64,000 nucleotides of DNA from Madurella fahalii (Eukaryota > Ascomycota > Sordariomycetes > Sordariales), in assembly GCA_029876055.1 (NCBI GenBank), contig CM056875.1, forward strand, positions 6,721,001-6,785,000, read 5' to 3'. A program made the position numbers and the translations under genes. This document shows, piece by piece, positions 33,717 through 43,885 of the stretch. Under the pieces are notes generated by a model. It searched no databases, was not told where the DNA came from, and saw only the letters and a program-made list of their open reading frames with translations. The stretch's first letter is position 1. Each line of letters starts with the position of its first letter.

Positions 33717-34540
33717 TTACCGCGGGGCGGCGAACGGCTCCCACGACTGGATCTTGGGCTTCGTCCTGTGACCGCCGTCAGCACATCCGCAGAACTAAAA
33801 CCTACGGCATGGGGCTTGGGGAGGAGGGGGAGGGGGGGTTCTGCATCGACGCACGTGCTGTATGTCTTGTACGCTCCCCGCGAGAAGGTGAGATTGGGCA
33901 CGTGGGTGCGAGGCACCCAGGGCCGTTCGGCCAGCGCCCGGAGCGGGTCCTGGTTGGGCGGCGTGTCGACCGCGTACGAGATCCAGGCGTGCCAGAGCGG
34001 TTCGATGTGGCCACTGCGGTGGTGATGGGAGGTTGTTGGTTAGCGGAGGGGATGGGCGACGAGAGGGGAGGGGAGGGGGGAAGCATACGCATCATAGTCC
34101 TGCTTGGCGTAGTCCACCCATCTTGTGCGCACTACAGTTGTTGGCGGTTAATACGAGTCCTTTGCGTTCCGTGGTGAGGTTGGTTGGTGGCGATCACGTA
34201 CGCGGCAGCTCCTCGGCGTTCTCGTAGAACTTGTTGCCGAACCTGTCGGTGCCGACCAAGACGCCGGCCTTGGTGTCGCCTGTGTTCTCCTACGTCAGCG
34301 CTGTCCGCCGGTAATTTGTGAGTGTCAAACTCCAAGCGTACCAATGTACTGTGGTCGAGGAGCGGCGGGGTTAGCTGTGCGCGAGAGGTCAGAGACGGCG
34401 AGGGGAGCGCACATTGAGCTGGTGCCAGTATTCCTGTGGTCGCATTGTCAGCGCCCGATCGCTTCCAATGGTCTGTAGCCAGTACAAACCTTCAGGCCAA
34501 TCTTGCGCAGATTGCCTAGGGTCCGCGTGATAGTCGACAT
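33717..34540 (-). CDS. NDUFA12: NADH:ubiquinone oxidoreductase accessory subunit (NDUFA12/B17.2 type)
   Basis: Accessory subunit on the matrix arm of respiratory complex I. Seven exons: 34540-34490, 34433-34413, 34348-34342, 34279-34202, 34131-34089, 34013-33855, 33765-33717. They sum to 408 nt (135 aa), the family's usual size. Family hallmarks include GDTKAGVLVGTDRFGNKFYE, RTRWVDYA, IEPLWHAWISY and PWVPRTHVPNLT. All six introns have GT..AG ends. Exon 2 is only 21 nt and exon 3 only 7 nt (TACATTG), yet both are needed to give the conserved EYWHQLN-YIG join. The N-terminus MSTITRTLGNLRKIGLK is short and basic. It diverges from PGS1 across 301 bp. Confidence 0.94.
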
Positions 34541-34841
34541 GGTGGCTTGGGCGGGTCAATTGACCTTCACAGATGCTGGAATGTGCAATTCGAGCAGTTG
34601 TTCTGGCGGTTGCGGCCAAGATGGGCCGACTGACGCAGCGGATCCGGGCGCTGCTGGGGCTGGGTAATTCCGAGCCAATAAGCACACCCAATGTGGAACC
34701 CTGGTTGCCAAGACCCGTCGCAAAGTCGGAGCTCGCTTTTCTCGGCTTGCACAACACCGAGTTCCCTAGAATTCAGACGAGGTTTAGTAGCTTCCCGGCA
34801 CCCGCTGTCCATAACCCTTGCAGCTTCCGTCTCTTGCGGCT
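34541..34841. promoter_or_regulatory. Bidirectional promoter, NDUFA12 / PGS1
   Basis: 301 bp between divergent start codons of two mitochondrial protein genes. It contains a CCAAT box at 34675-34679. Shared control is an inference from spacing. Confidence 0.55.
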
Positions 34842-36552
34842 ATGCTGGCCAGGAGTCTTTCACGATGCTCCAATAAGCTCAGAGCTCCGGTCCCGCGGCC
34901 GCTCACACGGTATGCGAAACCACAATGCCGGCACTTCTCAATGCCTGCGAACGGAGCAGCACCACCGGGCTCTCCTCCGTCCTCGAGCGCCGGCATGCTT
35001 GCGCCGTTCGTGAGTGAATTGGATAGGATAGCGCCGTCGTTCAAGATCAACGGCTCGCAGATCCGCGTCTTGCAGTCGCCGGCCGAGTTTTACGAGACCC
35101 TAAAGGTTGTTCTTTTCGAGCCTGTCGTCGTGTACCCAGTCTGACCAGGCAACAGGACAAGATCCGCAATGCCGAACGGAGAATATTCTTGTCAACGCTT
35201 TACATCGGCAAATCTGAGAGGGAGTTGGTCAGTACTATGCACCGGCGCATCAGCATTCCCCGCTCTCTACTAACCGAATGACTTCTCAGATCGCGACGCT
35301 CCAAGAGACACTCCGCGCGAAACCCGAGCTCAAGCTCAGCATCCTCACCGACGCCCTGCGAGGGACCCGCGAGGCACCTGATTCATCATGCGCATCGCTC
35401 CTAGCCCCATTGGTCGCTGAGTTTGGCGCCGACCGCGTCGAGATCCGCATGTACCACACCCCCAATCTGACCGGGCTCAGGAAGAAGTACATCCCAAAGA
35501 GAATCAACGAGGGCTGGGGACTACAGCACATGAAGCTGTATGGCATTGACGACGAGGTCATCCTCTCTGGCGCCAACTTGTCCAACGACTACTTCACGAA
35601 CCGTCAGGATCGTTACCACTTGTTTTCGTCCAAGGATATCACCGAGTACTTTGCGAATCTCCAGAATGCTGTGTCGTCGCTAAGCTTTCTTGTCAAGCCG
35701 TCGAGCTCTCCAGCCGGCTTCGAGATGGTTTGGCCCGAGAACAATGCGGCACCATCACCGCTAGAAGACTCTCAACAGTTTGTCAAAGAGTCGACGGGCC
35801 TGTTAGCTGGCTTGATATCGCCCAAGACGGCTCCGCTGACTGCCTACGATGCAACGCCACCGCAGAAGAGGGATACGTCGGTTTACATGTTGGCTCAGTT
35901 CTCGCAGCTTTTGTCACCAGACACCTCAACGGAGCTCCCTGCGGTCACACATGTCCTGAGGACATTATCGTCTCCGCAGTATGCCAAGTCGTCATGGACC
36001 TTTACCGCGGGCTACTTTAACCCGGCACCCTCGCTTACGAAGCTTTTGCTTTCGGCTGAATCGCACAACAATACCGTCATCACCGCGTCTCCATTTGCAA
36101 ACGGCTTCTACAAGTCCACGGGCGTCTCGGGGCTCCTCCCAGACGCCTATACTCTGCTGGCACGGCGATTTGTCCACGCGGTCCATAAGCACCAGCGCGA
36201 GGACTCGACGGTGCTCAGGGAGTGGCGCAAAGGCACGGTCGGCGAACCAGGAGGCTGGACCTACCACGCGAAAGGCCTTTGGATCACGCTCCCTGGAAAC
36301 GAAACGCCGTCCATTAGCCTGATCGGTAGCTCCAATTACACGAAGCGCAGCTACTCGCTCGATCTAGAAGCGAACGCCCTAATCGTCACGGAGAATGAGG
36401 AGCTAAAGAAGAGATTGGCCGAGGAACAGCAGTGGTTGAAGAAACATTCCACCATCGTCACGAGGGACGACTTTGCGAAAACGGATCGCCGGGTTGGGCT
36501 CAAGGTCCGGATTGCCATGATGATTGTGCAGCTCCTAGGAGGTGCACTCTAA
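34842..36552 (+). CDS. PGS1: CDP-diacylglycerol-glycerol-3-phosphate 3-phosphatidyltransferase
   Basis: Makes phosphatidylglycerol phosphate from CDP-DAG and glycerol-3-phosphate, the committed step of cardiolipin synthesis in mitochondria. Exons 34842-35105, 35156-35227 and 35290-36552 sum to 1599 nt (532 aa). The basic, Ser-rich start MLARSLSRCSNKLRAPVPRP fits a mitochondrial targeting peptide. The two phospholipase-D-type HKD motifs are HMKLYGIDDEVILSGANLSN (about 195) and HAKGLWITLP followed by SLIGSSNYTKRS (about 450). RNAERRIFLSTLYIGKSERE is the conserved N-terminal block. Length and motif spacing match fungal and yeast PGS1. ATG 34842 is the first Met that gives a targeting-like N-terminus. 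Introns are 50 and 62 bp. Confidence 0.95.
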
Positions 36553-37085
36553 AAGGGCAGAGTTGTGCGTGCTCTTGAGCATTCCGCGATGCCGCCGATT
36601 TCCTAAAGACTTGATCCGACCACCTCAAGACATCCCAGCCCCGAGGCACCTAGGCAACGGCCAATGCTGCGCCATTGGCTTTTCCATCAATGAGGATTGT
36701 ACAACATTGTAATTCATACGATAGAGGCATTATACCCAAACACCATTGACCCAGATCCTTCTCCTGCGATTTCATTTCTTTGTGTCAGTGATGTCCTTTT
36801 CCCTTGCAAGGGGCCCAGAACGAACGCACAGCATTGGCGATTCCTGACATGAAAGGTACAATGCCACTGTCTACCGTGAACAGTACGAAATAGTTTCTGT
36901 CCTTTATGCCCACCGCTACATAGCAAATAGCACTTGCAGCAGATCTATTTAAACTAAGCGAATCGCTCTCATGTTCTGTATCACCTCATCTCATCCGCAA
37001 CCCCTGACGTGAAAAATTTCAACTTAAGAACCGCTAACGTTACACACACCACCAAGTAACTTACCACAAAAACACCAACACAGAA
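36553..37085. other. Intergenic, no gene recognised
   Basis: Probably holds the 3' UTR of PGS1 and the promoter of the small secreted protein gene. No conserved frame seen. Confidence 0.55.
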
Positions 37086-37352
37086 ATGCGTTTTGTATCG
37101 CTATCTGCCGGCATCTCTGCCGTCGTTCTTTTGAGCGCAAGCACTGTCGGCGCTGCTGAAAGTGCAAATGCGGGTGCGAGTGCAGCAGGTGGTGGTCTCT
37201 CGGGGCCGCCGCCGCATCCCTGCGACCGAGATGGTAAGATTTACTGCTTGCGAGACAACTACATTGCCGTCTGCAGCTGGGGCATGGCGCACCCGCGACC
37301 GATTGATCCCGCCTTTGCGTGCAAAGATGGGAAGCTCGTGTTGAGAATGTGA
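37086..37352 (+). CDS. Small secreted cysteine-containing protein
   Basis: Single-exon frame of 88 residues. ATG 37086 follows a CACAGAA context. Residues 1-23 (MRFVSLSAGISAVVLLSAST plus VGA) form a clear signal peptide. An Ala/Gly-rich stretch follows, then a compact region with four Cys (PCDRDGKIYCL, AVCSWG, FACKDGKL), enough for two disulfides. The size and layout match small secreted cysteine-rich proteins that include candidate effectors and surface proteins, but I do not recognise the family and assign no function. The short length leaves some chance that it is a spurious frame; the signal peptide and Cys pattern argue against that. Confidence 0.65.
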   Translation: MRFVSLSAGISAVVLLSASTVGAAESANAGASAAGGGLSGPPPHPCDRDGKIYCLRDNYIAVCSWGMAHPRPIDPAFACKDGKLVLRM

Positions 37353-38571
37353 CTCCCAAGCTGCAAGGCATTTGTCGAGGTTGAGTTCATGGGGTGTCCG
37401 GTGTGTGCTGCGAAACGTTGCCATTGGGATTAATTAGAATCCAAAAACTGTAACAAGCTCGGATGGGCTTGACACGCTCGCCAGCTCCTTGACGCCCTTT
37501 CCTTTGTTCCAAAGTTTCTTTTCTCTCCTCCAGAAATTGAAGCTCTTTTGGGTACCAATATAATACAAACACTTTCTAACTCCTCTGCGAGATTCCTAAT
37601 CAGTATGACACAGTTAGGCTTGATTTGCTCTGTGCATCATTGACAATAACTTTCTTGAAACTTTTAACGCGATATGTACTTATTGTTGATAATGCCCGGG
37701 TGAGTAGAGAGAGCAGTGTCCTGTATTTTACCTCATCCCGTCTTACTAGATTCAGTTAATGTTGCAAGTCAGTAGTCAGTTACGTGTTTGGAAAAATTTG
37801 GAGAGTCTTGTTTTTGATGCCCTATACCTTTACTTTACCTCCGACGCTGAACATGCCGCGCAATCGTGGTTCGCCAGCAACGCTGTTTATGGTGGAAGGA
37901 ACCTGTTTATGCCCGTATTCCCAGTTTTGCTTTTTACACACGAAACAACATCTATTTCTCTTTGCAGTGGTTGGCCGTTCCTGCTCGAACTCACACCTAA
38001 TAATACAGTTGCCAGAGCGCCTTCACTATCAGGAGCCTGGCTTCTATTTTTGCGGAACGATCCTTTCAAGATCAATCTGTACATATAGGTGATCTTCACA
38101 ACAACTTCCCGGCAATGCTGAACAATTTATCCATGGGCTCTGCCTTTTGGCTAGTTGATTATCCGGTCAGTGAAGTAGCGCTAGGGAGGGGCTACCATCT
38201 GAGCAAACTTGAGCATTCATACATGTAGACATTCGGTGCCGTAACCGGCTCGAGAGATTAACAGCATACTACGTAACACAGCGCCGCTGCAGCATGCAGT
38301 GCTACTGGGAACCGCTTCGACCGCATCACAACAGCAGGCAGCACCCCGCAATCGTCACCACCATCACCATCCTGCAACCTGCGGGGCAGCCTTGGCGTAC
38401 ACCCCCGATATAACCCCCTATCCAGGCATCACCGCCGTTGACGTGGCCAGAGCCTCCTTAACAGGCCCTTACAAGAACCACAATGCGCCCATCTATCATC
38501 TCCACGAACCCCCAGCCTCCGAACCCCGAAACCTCGCAGCTCGCAGAGAGTATTAGAAACGCAAGAAGAAA
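37353..38571. other. Intergenic, no gene recognised
   Basis: Open frames at 37759-38099 on both strands overlap each other and carry no motif. It likely contains the promoter of the GFA gene in its last few hundred bases. Confidence 0.55.
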
Positions 38572-39294
38572 ATGGCCTTCCTCCCCCCAGAACAACTGAC
38601 CCTGACCGGGTCCTGCCTGTGCACCGCGATCCGCTACACCATCACCGTCCCGCCGCTTCCCTCGCGGCCCCTCATCCCCAACGCCCTCCCCACCCCCGTG
38701 GACGCCACCGCCACGGTCCCCACCCGTCTCCCGCTGGTCAGCCTCGACCACTGCGAGAGCTGCCGGCGCGGCTGCGGCGGGCTCATCCAATGCTGGTTCA
38801 TCTGCCCGCAGGACTGGGTCGAGTTCACGCTGCAGCCCCGCCGACAGCAACGAGCCGCCACCGATCCCAGCACGGCGGCGGCGACGGGGCGGGATGCGGG
38901 TGACGGTGACGGCGCCGCGGACCGGGTGTACCCGTCGGCCAGCGTCGCGTCGAACCCGTCGCAGAAGCTGCTGGACGAGACATACCTGGCCCACTACGAG
39001 TCGTCCCCCGGGGTGCACCGGTGCTTCTGCAGCCGGTGCGGGACGGGGCTGACGTGGTGTAACTCGAAGGATCGCGGCCCCGGCTGGACGCTGGGGCCCA
39101 TCGTGGACGTTGCGGTGGGCACGCTGGACCGGGAGAGCATGGAGCGGGTGCGACCCGAGCGGCAAGGGTGGTGGGAGGATGGGGTGGGGTGGGTGAAGAG
39201 GCTGCTGAGCGAGGGCGATGGGGGGCTGATTAAGCACCCCTGTGGGAGGGTGAGTGAGCAGGTTGGGGTTGGTTTTTCCGGGGGATCGGGTTAA
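38572..39294 (+). CDS. GFA/CENP-V-fold zinc protein (glutathione-dependent formaldehyde-activating family)
   Basis: Single-exon frame of 240 residues. It matches the GFA (PF04828) zinc layout: SCLCTAIRYTI near residue 14, DHCESCRRGCGG at about 62 and CFCSRCGTGLTW at about 153 supply the Cys clusters that hold two zinc ions. Fungal members are common and mostly uncharacterised, so formaldehyde-glutathione chemistry should not be assumed. A low-complexity insert (about 85-125, Ala/Asp/Gly-rich) separates the zinc blocks. At the 3' end GTGAGT at 39254 with CAG at about 39298-39300 could act as an intron, replacing the last ~13 residues with a longer tail. I keep the simple frame ending at TAA 39292-39294. 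The antisense 259-codon frame is a GC-rich shadow. Confidence 0.82.
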   Translation: MAFLPPEQLTLTGSCLCTAIRYTITVPPLPSRPLIPNALPTPVDATATVPTRLPLVSLDHCESCRRGCGGLIQCWFICPQDWVEFTLQPRRQQRAATDPSTAAATGRDAGDGDGAADRVYPSASVASNPSQKLLDETYLAHYESSPGVHRCFCSRCGTGLTWCNSKDRGPGWTLGPIVDVAVGTLDRESMERVRPERQGWWEDGVGWVKRLLSEGDGGLIKHPCGRVSEQVGVGFSGGSG

Positions 39295-39536
39295 TCAGGT
39301 AATCTGGTGTTTCGAAACCAGGAAGTGGAATGTCTGGACGACCCGGCGGGTCGGGAAGGGAGAGAAAGAGAGGAGCAAGGACATCCTTGGCAGGGGTCGC
39401 ACGGATATATCGAAACGCCGCATCTCTGGCCAAGTCTTGGAAAGCAAAAACGCTCTGCAGCTCGGATACCATTCGCGATCTCTGATGATACAATCTAGCA
39501 CCCAGTAATCTTACAACATGGCGGTGGAAATATTGC

Positions 39537-40313
39537 TTAATGTGACCTCAAAACCTCAAATATGCTGCTCATGCTGGGCGTCGTTCTGATACTCCTGTCG
39601 GCCGCAAGTTGCGGGGTCCGCGTAGGCGACGGCTCGAGCAAATCCAGCCCTGGGGTAATTGGTTCCGGTTCTGGTTCGAATGGAGAGAAAGCAGCGGGAA
39701 ATCCACCCATGTTCGGGGTGGTAGGTGACGGCGTGGCTGTTGTGGTCGTCGAAACGGGCGCGTCGCTGAAGTACGCGAGCAACAGATTGTGCAGCTCAGC
39801 TGTCGCGGTGGGTGAGAGGAGCATTGGGCGGCTGATCCTCTTGTACAATCTGGGCCGAGGCTCCGGAGACGGACTGGCCGGGGTCTCCTGGCGCCCGGCA
39901 AGGGCAGGAGTGGATAGTGTGAACGAGAGACGGTGGGATCGGTCGGAAGGTTGTTCGGACGGGTCAGGTATGGCCGTGACCGTTATCGTCGTCGATTGTC
40001 GGGACGCTGTCGGTTGCGATGCTGTCTTAGACCACCCTCGCGGCTCTGGTGCGGACGAGATTCTCTTGCTATGCCGTCGTTCCAGTTCTGCCTGCAGCGT
40101 CCTCACCGGTGACGAGGGCCGGTCGTGTTTCCTCTTCGGCTTAGAAGGGCCCTGCTCGAAGAGGGCGATGGCCTGCGAGACGGGGACATTGCTCGGGGTG
40201 GTGTGATTCAAGTCGTCCAGGAGAAGCGTGATCTGCGTGTCTTCCAAGTCTGCCAGCAGATCGAGGACGCGGTCGATCGAGGAGCGCGACCGGTGGTGTG
40301 ATTTGGTAGGCAT
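39537..40313 (-). CDS. Uncharacterised Ser/Pro/Thr-rich protein
   Basis: Single-exon frame of 258 residues starting at ATG 40313 (MPTKSHHRSRSSIDRVLDLL). The N-terminal ~35 residues form a predicted amphipathic helix (SIDRVLDLLADLEDTQITLL), and a second short helical block with an Arg-rich lead occurs at about 165-195 (RLYKRISRPMLL, ELHNLLLAYFSD). The rest is disordered, rich in Ser, Pro and Thr with many SP/TP sites suited to phosphorylation. No known domain is seen. The antisense 214-codon frame (39562-40206) looks like a shadow because its Gly/Val composition mirrors this one. The gene diverges from the P450 at 41707. Confidence 0.65.
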   Translation of the reverse strand: MPTKSHHRSRSSIDRVLDLLADLEDTQITLLLDDLNHTTPSNVPVSQAIALFEQGPSKPKRKHDRPSSPVRTLQAELERRHSKRISSAPEPRGWSKTASQPTASRQSTTITVTAIPDPSEQPSDRSHRLSFTLSTPALAGRQETPASPSPEPRPRLYKRISRPMLLSPTATAELHNLLLAYFSDAPVSTTTTATPSPTTPNMGGFPAAFSPFEPEPEPITPGLDLLEPSPTRTPQLAADRSIRTTPSMSSIFEVLRSH

Positions 40314-41706
40314 TGCTGTCGAGATGATGGGCAAACGAATGAATAGCGGAAAGCTCGCGCAGAGGGAATCCGGCTTCAAAGGAGAGGACCAACAGCTCAC
40401 GGAGGAGCACGTTGTTGAGGGACACAGGAGCCCTGAAATTACGGCGAGCCAGCAGAAATTAAGGCCGGAACGCGGTCGCGCTAACTTGGCATTCGTACTG
40501 TATGTACATTATGTACTTGAGCAGATGCCCCAGCGGCCTGCTGTGGGGACTTCCGCTTTTGGCAGGGCGGTGGGACACCCGAGATTACGCTAGTCGTGAG
40601 AGCACCGACTCAGGTCGTCACAGCATTCCATCCCAGCATCCCGGCATCCCGGCTCAGCCGTCATGCTTCTTCGTCCCGCCCACGGCTTCCAGAAGCTACC
40701 AGTCCGTGTACAGTACATACAGTACGTGCATACAGGTGCAGGGGATGGATATTATTTTTGGCAACACTCCGGTGGGTGCCATCAATTGCAGAGCTCCTCA
40801 CACCGATGCCCAAATACGAAGCTTGCAGAGAGGGGGCGCAGGGATCATCACAACACTATCACCTTTGCACCATAACTGGGCGTGGAGAGATTGATAATGT
40901 CGCTCGCCTGCCAATCATTCAGCCAAATCTTGGCATCTCCCCCGCGTGCTCGTCTCCGTTGTGGCGGTCTCATTCCCCTTGCTTTTTCTTCACCGACAGC
41001 AAGTGCCGCATGCGTTGCCTTGCTGCCGTCACAAATGGCGTGCACCCAGGCCCCAACTTGGTGCGTTGGATTGGCTGGTAATTCGGCGTGCTGGATCTCT
41101 CGCAAACTTGCAATGCAACCTTAAAACCCTAGGCCGAATCGCTATGCTGCCCGCCACTACATAACACACGACACCAGTACACTGCGGAGTGACGATCACT
41201 CGGTCATGTTCTGCAGCTGTGTCAGGTAAGACTAGGCCGCATGGCTGTCCCCAGATATAGGGGCGCTTTGGTGATATCGCTTCGTCGCGACACCAAAACC
41301 AAGAAGCGGAGCCAGACGTACATTAGCGTCGATATCACGGCCAGTCAACTCTGCCCTCCTTGCTGTACCGTGGCCTAACGGGCCAGCCCGACTATGGTTG
41401 GACAAGATACGGATACCGAATCGCAGAACGCTCTGTTCTGGTAGGGCCGAAGCCATCATGCACCAAGCCGCAAAGAGCATGCCTCTCGTCGAGCGACGAG
41501 AGCGCAAGGACCCGCTGCCATGCAGTCGACTAGTACGCGATCCAACATCGTCGACTCACGCCTGCAGTCGCTAGCCGTCGATCTGATTACGCTCTTTCTC
41601 CTCACCATGGAGCCGGGCCCTCCGGGATGTACATATGGACCATCTCCTGCCTCGTTCGCCCCGACGCGGCAATTCTCCGACCAGCCTCTCCCTTTGTGGT
41701 AAGAAT
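40314..41706. other. Intergenic, no gene recognised
   Basis: About 1.4 kb between divergent starts. Frames here overlap on both strands and have no motif. TACATTATGTAC and CAGTACATACAGTACGTGC are short palindromic strings near 40502 and 40710, without known role. Confidence 0.5.
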
Positions 41707-43720
41707 ATGGAACTAGATCTGCCGAGCCCTCTGGCCGTCCTCGGACTCGCTATCGTCATTCTGTCAGCCGCGTACCGTGTTCTTCGCCTGGTGCGCGACT
41801 GGCACAGACCCCCACTCCCTCCTGGGCCCCCACCAGATTTCCTTCTTGGACACTATCGCACGGTGCCCGAAGATGCTGCCTTTAAGTGGTACGATGAGCG
41901 GGCAAAGGAGTACAGTATGGCATCGAAACGGTAGCCGCATCACCGCCGAAGGGGGCTAACAACTGGCTTCCACTCATTGCTCCTACAGAGAGCGATGTGC
42001 TCTTCTTTCAGACGTTTGGTACAAAGTGGATCGTCTTGAACAGCCTCCGGTCAGCAACGGAGTTGCTCGAGAAGCGGGGCTCGAACTATGCCGACCGGCC
42101 ACGTTTCGTCATGTTCGAGGAGTGAGCTCAGCGCATCGACGCACAAGCTACATGCCAACGCGCTGACTGCCGTACAGGATGGGCTGGTCCCCGACCCTGA
42201 CCTGGCTCCGCTGGGGCCCAAAGTACCATCTGCATCGGAGAATTCTGCAGCCGCCTTTTACCAAATCCAACGTCGGCCAGTATGCCGCGATGCAGCAGAA
42301 GCAAGCGCTCCTATGCTGCAAGGGGATGCTTGACGCCCCTGAGGGCTGGGCCACTTCGGTTCGACAGTTTTCCGTGGCGATTATGCTCAAAATTGCGTAT
42401 GGCCTCGAGGTGGATGGTCCGTCAAGCCCGTGGATCCGGCTGGCTGAGGAGTCTGCGAACGCGATCGGCAAGTCTGGCGCTCCAGCGAGTTCCATCATGG
42501 ACCGGTTTCCTGCGAGTGAGTTATTGTCGACTTGCCTAGTCTGGTATTCACAAATAAATCTAATAGAACCGTGCATCCAGCTCGTTACCTACCGGACTGG
42601 CTTCCGTTCATGGAGAGACTTCGCTATGCTCGTACCTGTAGGTCCGCTATCGAGGATATTACTAGATTGCCGTTTGAGGCCGCTCTAGAGCAGACTGTAG
42701 GTTTTTGCCTTTGATCAGGGGGGGCGCGGCGTCCGTCAGCTGACTACTTCTGGACCTCTAGGATTCAATGACGGACTGCAAGTCATTTGTTCATTCCAGG
42801 GTTAGCACCTGGCGTAGAAACGCTCGTCAAGGGCTATCTGATGAGTTCACGCTCGAGGACATCAAAGGGGCAGCCGCAACCATGACGATCGCGGGTAATG
42901 ACACGGTGAGTCATGTTATGCGGGCTGCAAAGTGTTGAGCCAGGGTACTGAGCTATCGATCAGACCACAGCCACGGTCATGCTCCTCGTTCTATACCTAA
43001 TGCAGAACCCCGAGGTGCAGCGCCGCGCCCAGGCCGAAGTTGATCGCGTCGTAGGTAAAGATCGGCTCCCTACCTGGGACGATATTCCCAATCTGCCATA
43101 TATGAACCTCGTCCTACAAGAGACGTACCGGATGAACCCGCTCTCTCCCCTTGGCATCCCACACGCCAGCATTGCCGATGACGTTTACAACGGCATGTTT
43201 ATTCCTAAGGGCACAATCGTCTATCAGAACGTCTGGGCCATGATGCACGACGAACTCGTCTATGCCGACCCATTCCGTTTCCGGCCCGAGAGGTATCTGC
43301 CAAAGATTCAGGGCGGCAACGACGAACCACTCCCAGTAGGGAATTTCGGATTTGGAAGGCGGTAAGCAAGGCACGGCCTGGTGGTGGGTTGAGTGAGATG
43401 CTAATGCCGAATAAAGCGTATGTATCGGCAAGCACCTAGCTACTAACAGTCTTCTCATTATCTTGGCCACGATGCTTGCAACCGTCGATATCAGCTGGCC
43501 ACTAGGGCCGCACGGCAAGCCAGTCCATTTTGAGCCAGAGTGGTCGTTTAAGGGGCAGGCGTAAGTCAGCATGGCTGCAACGGCCCCAACGGGCACTCAG
43601 GCTGTGCTAATCCTACCATACAGAATTGTCTTGCCGTTCAAGGCATCGATCACCAGTCGCTCTGCGAAGTCTAAGGCATTGCTAGAGGCCGAGGTTGCAG
43701 TGATGGACGCAAACCCATGA
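41707..43720 (+). CDS. Cytochrome P450 monooxygenase
   Basis: Microsomal class II P450. Eight exons: 41707-41914, 41989-42121, 42178-42515, 42581-42696, 42762-42905, 42964-43361, 43417-43560, 43624-43720. They sum to 1578 nt (525 aa). An N-terminal anchor (PLAVLGLAIVILSAAYRVLR) is followed by the proline hinge PPLPPGPP. The I-helix oxygen motif is AGNDTTT (about 308). ExxR is ETYR in LVLQETYRMNPLSPLG (about 371), PER is FRFRPERYL, and the haem loop FGFGRRVCIGKHLA has its Cys at about 448. Intron 5 splits the I-helix TT and intron 6 lies in the haem loop. The general look is that of the O-methylsterigmatocystin-oxidoreductase-like fungal P450s, which act in secondary metabolism. The substrate cannot be inferred. 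Confidence 0.94.
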
Positions 43721-43885
43721 TGCAGCTGAAGGGACTGCGAGCACAAGCACACACGCAAGCATCATCCAGGGTTCAGCTCATGAGTCCGTAACGTCATTCC
43801 CTTACGTCTCGTATGTACTTCGCTGCAGATACCCTGAATCGCTGTATTTACACCCCCATTTTGTTCATCTCTCTTCAACCCCACC

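Noticed and set aside
38458..39237. 259-codon minus-strand frame
   Set aside because: Antisense to the GFA-fold gene, Pro/Arg/Gly-rich, no motif.
39562..40206. 214-codon plus-strand frame with a hydrophobic start that mimics a signal peptide
   Set aside because: Antisense to the Ser/Pro-rich gene; composition mirrors the other strand, whose helical blocks look more protein-like.
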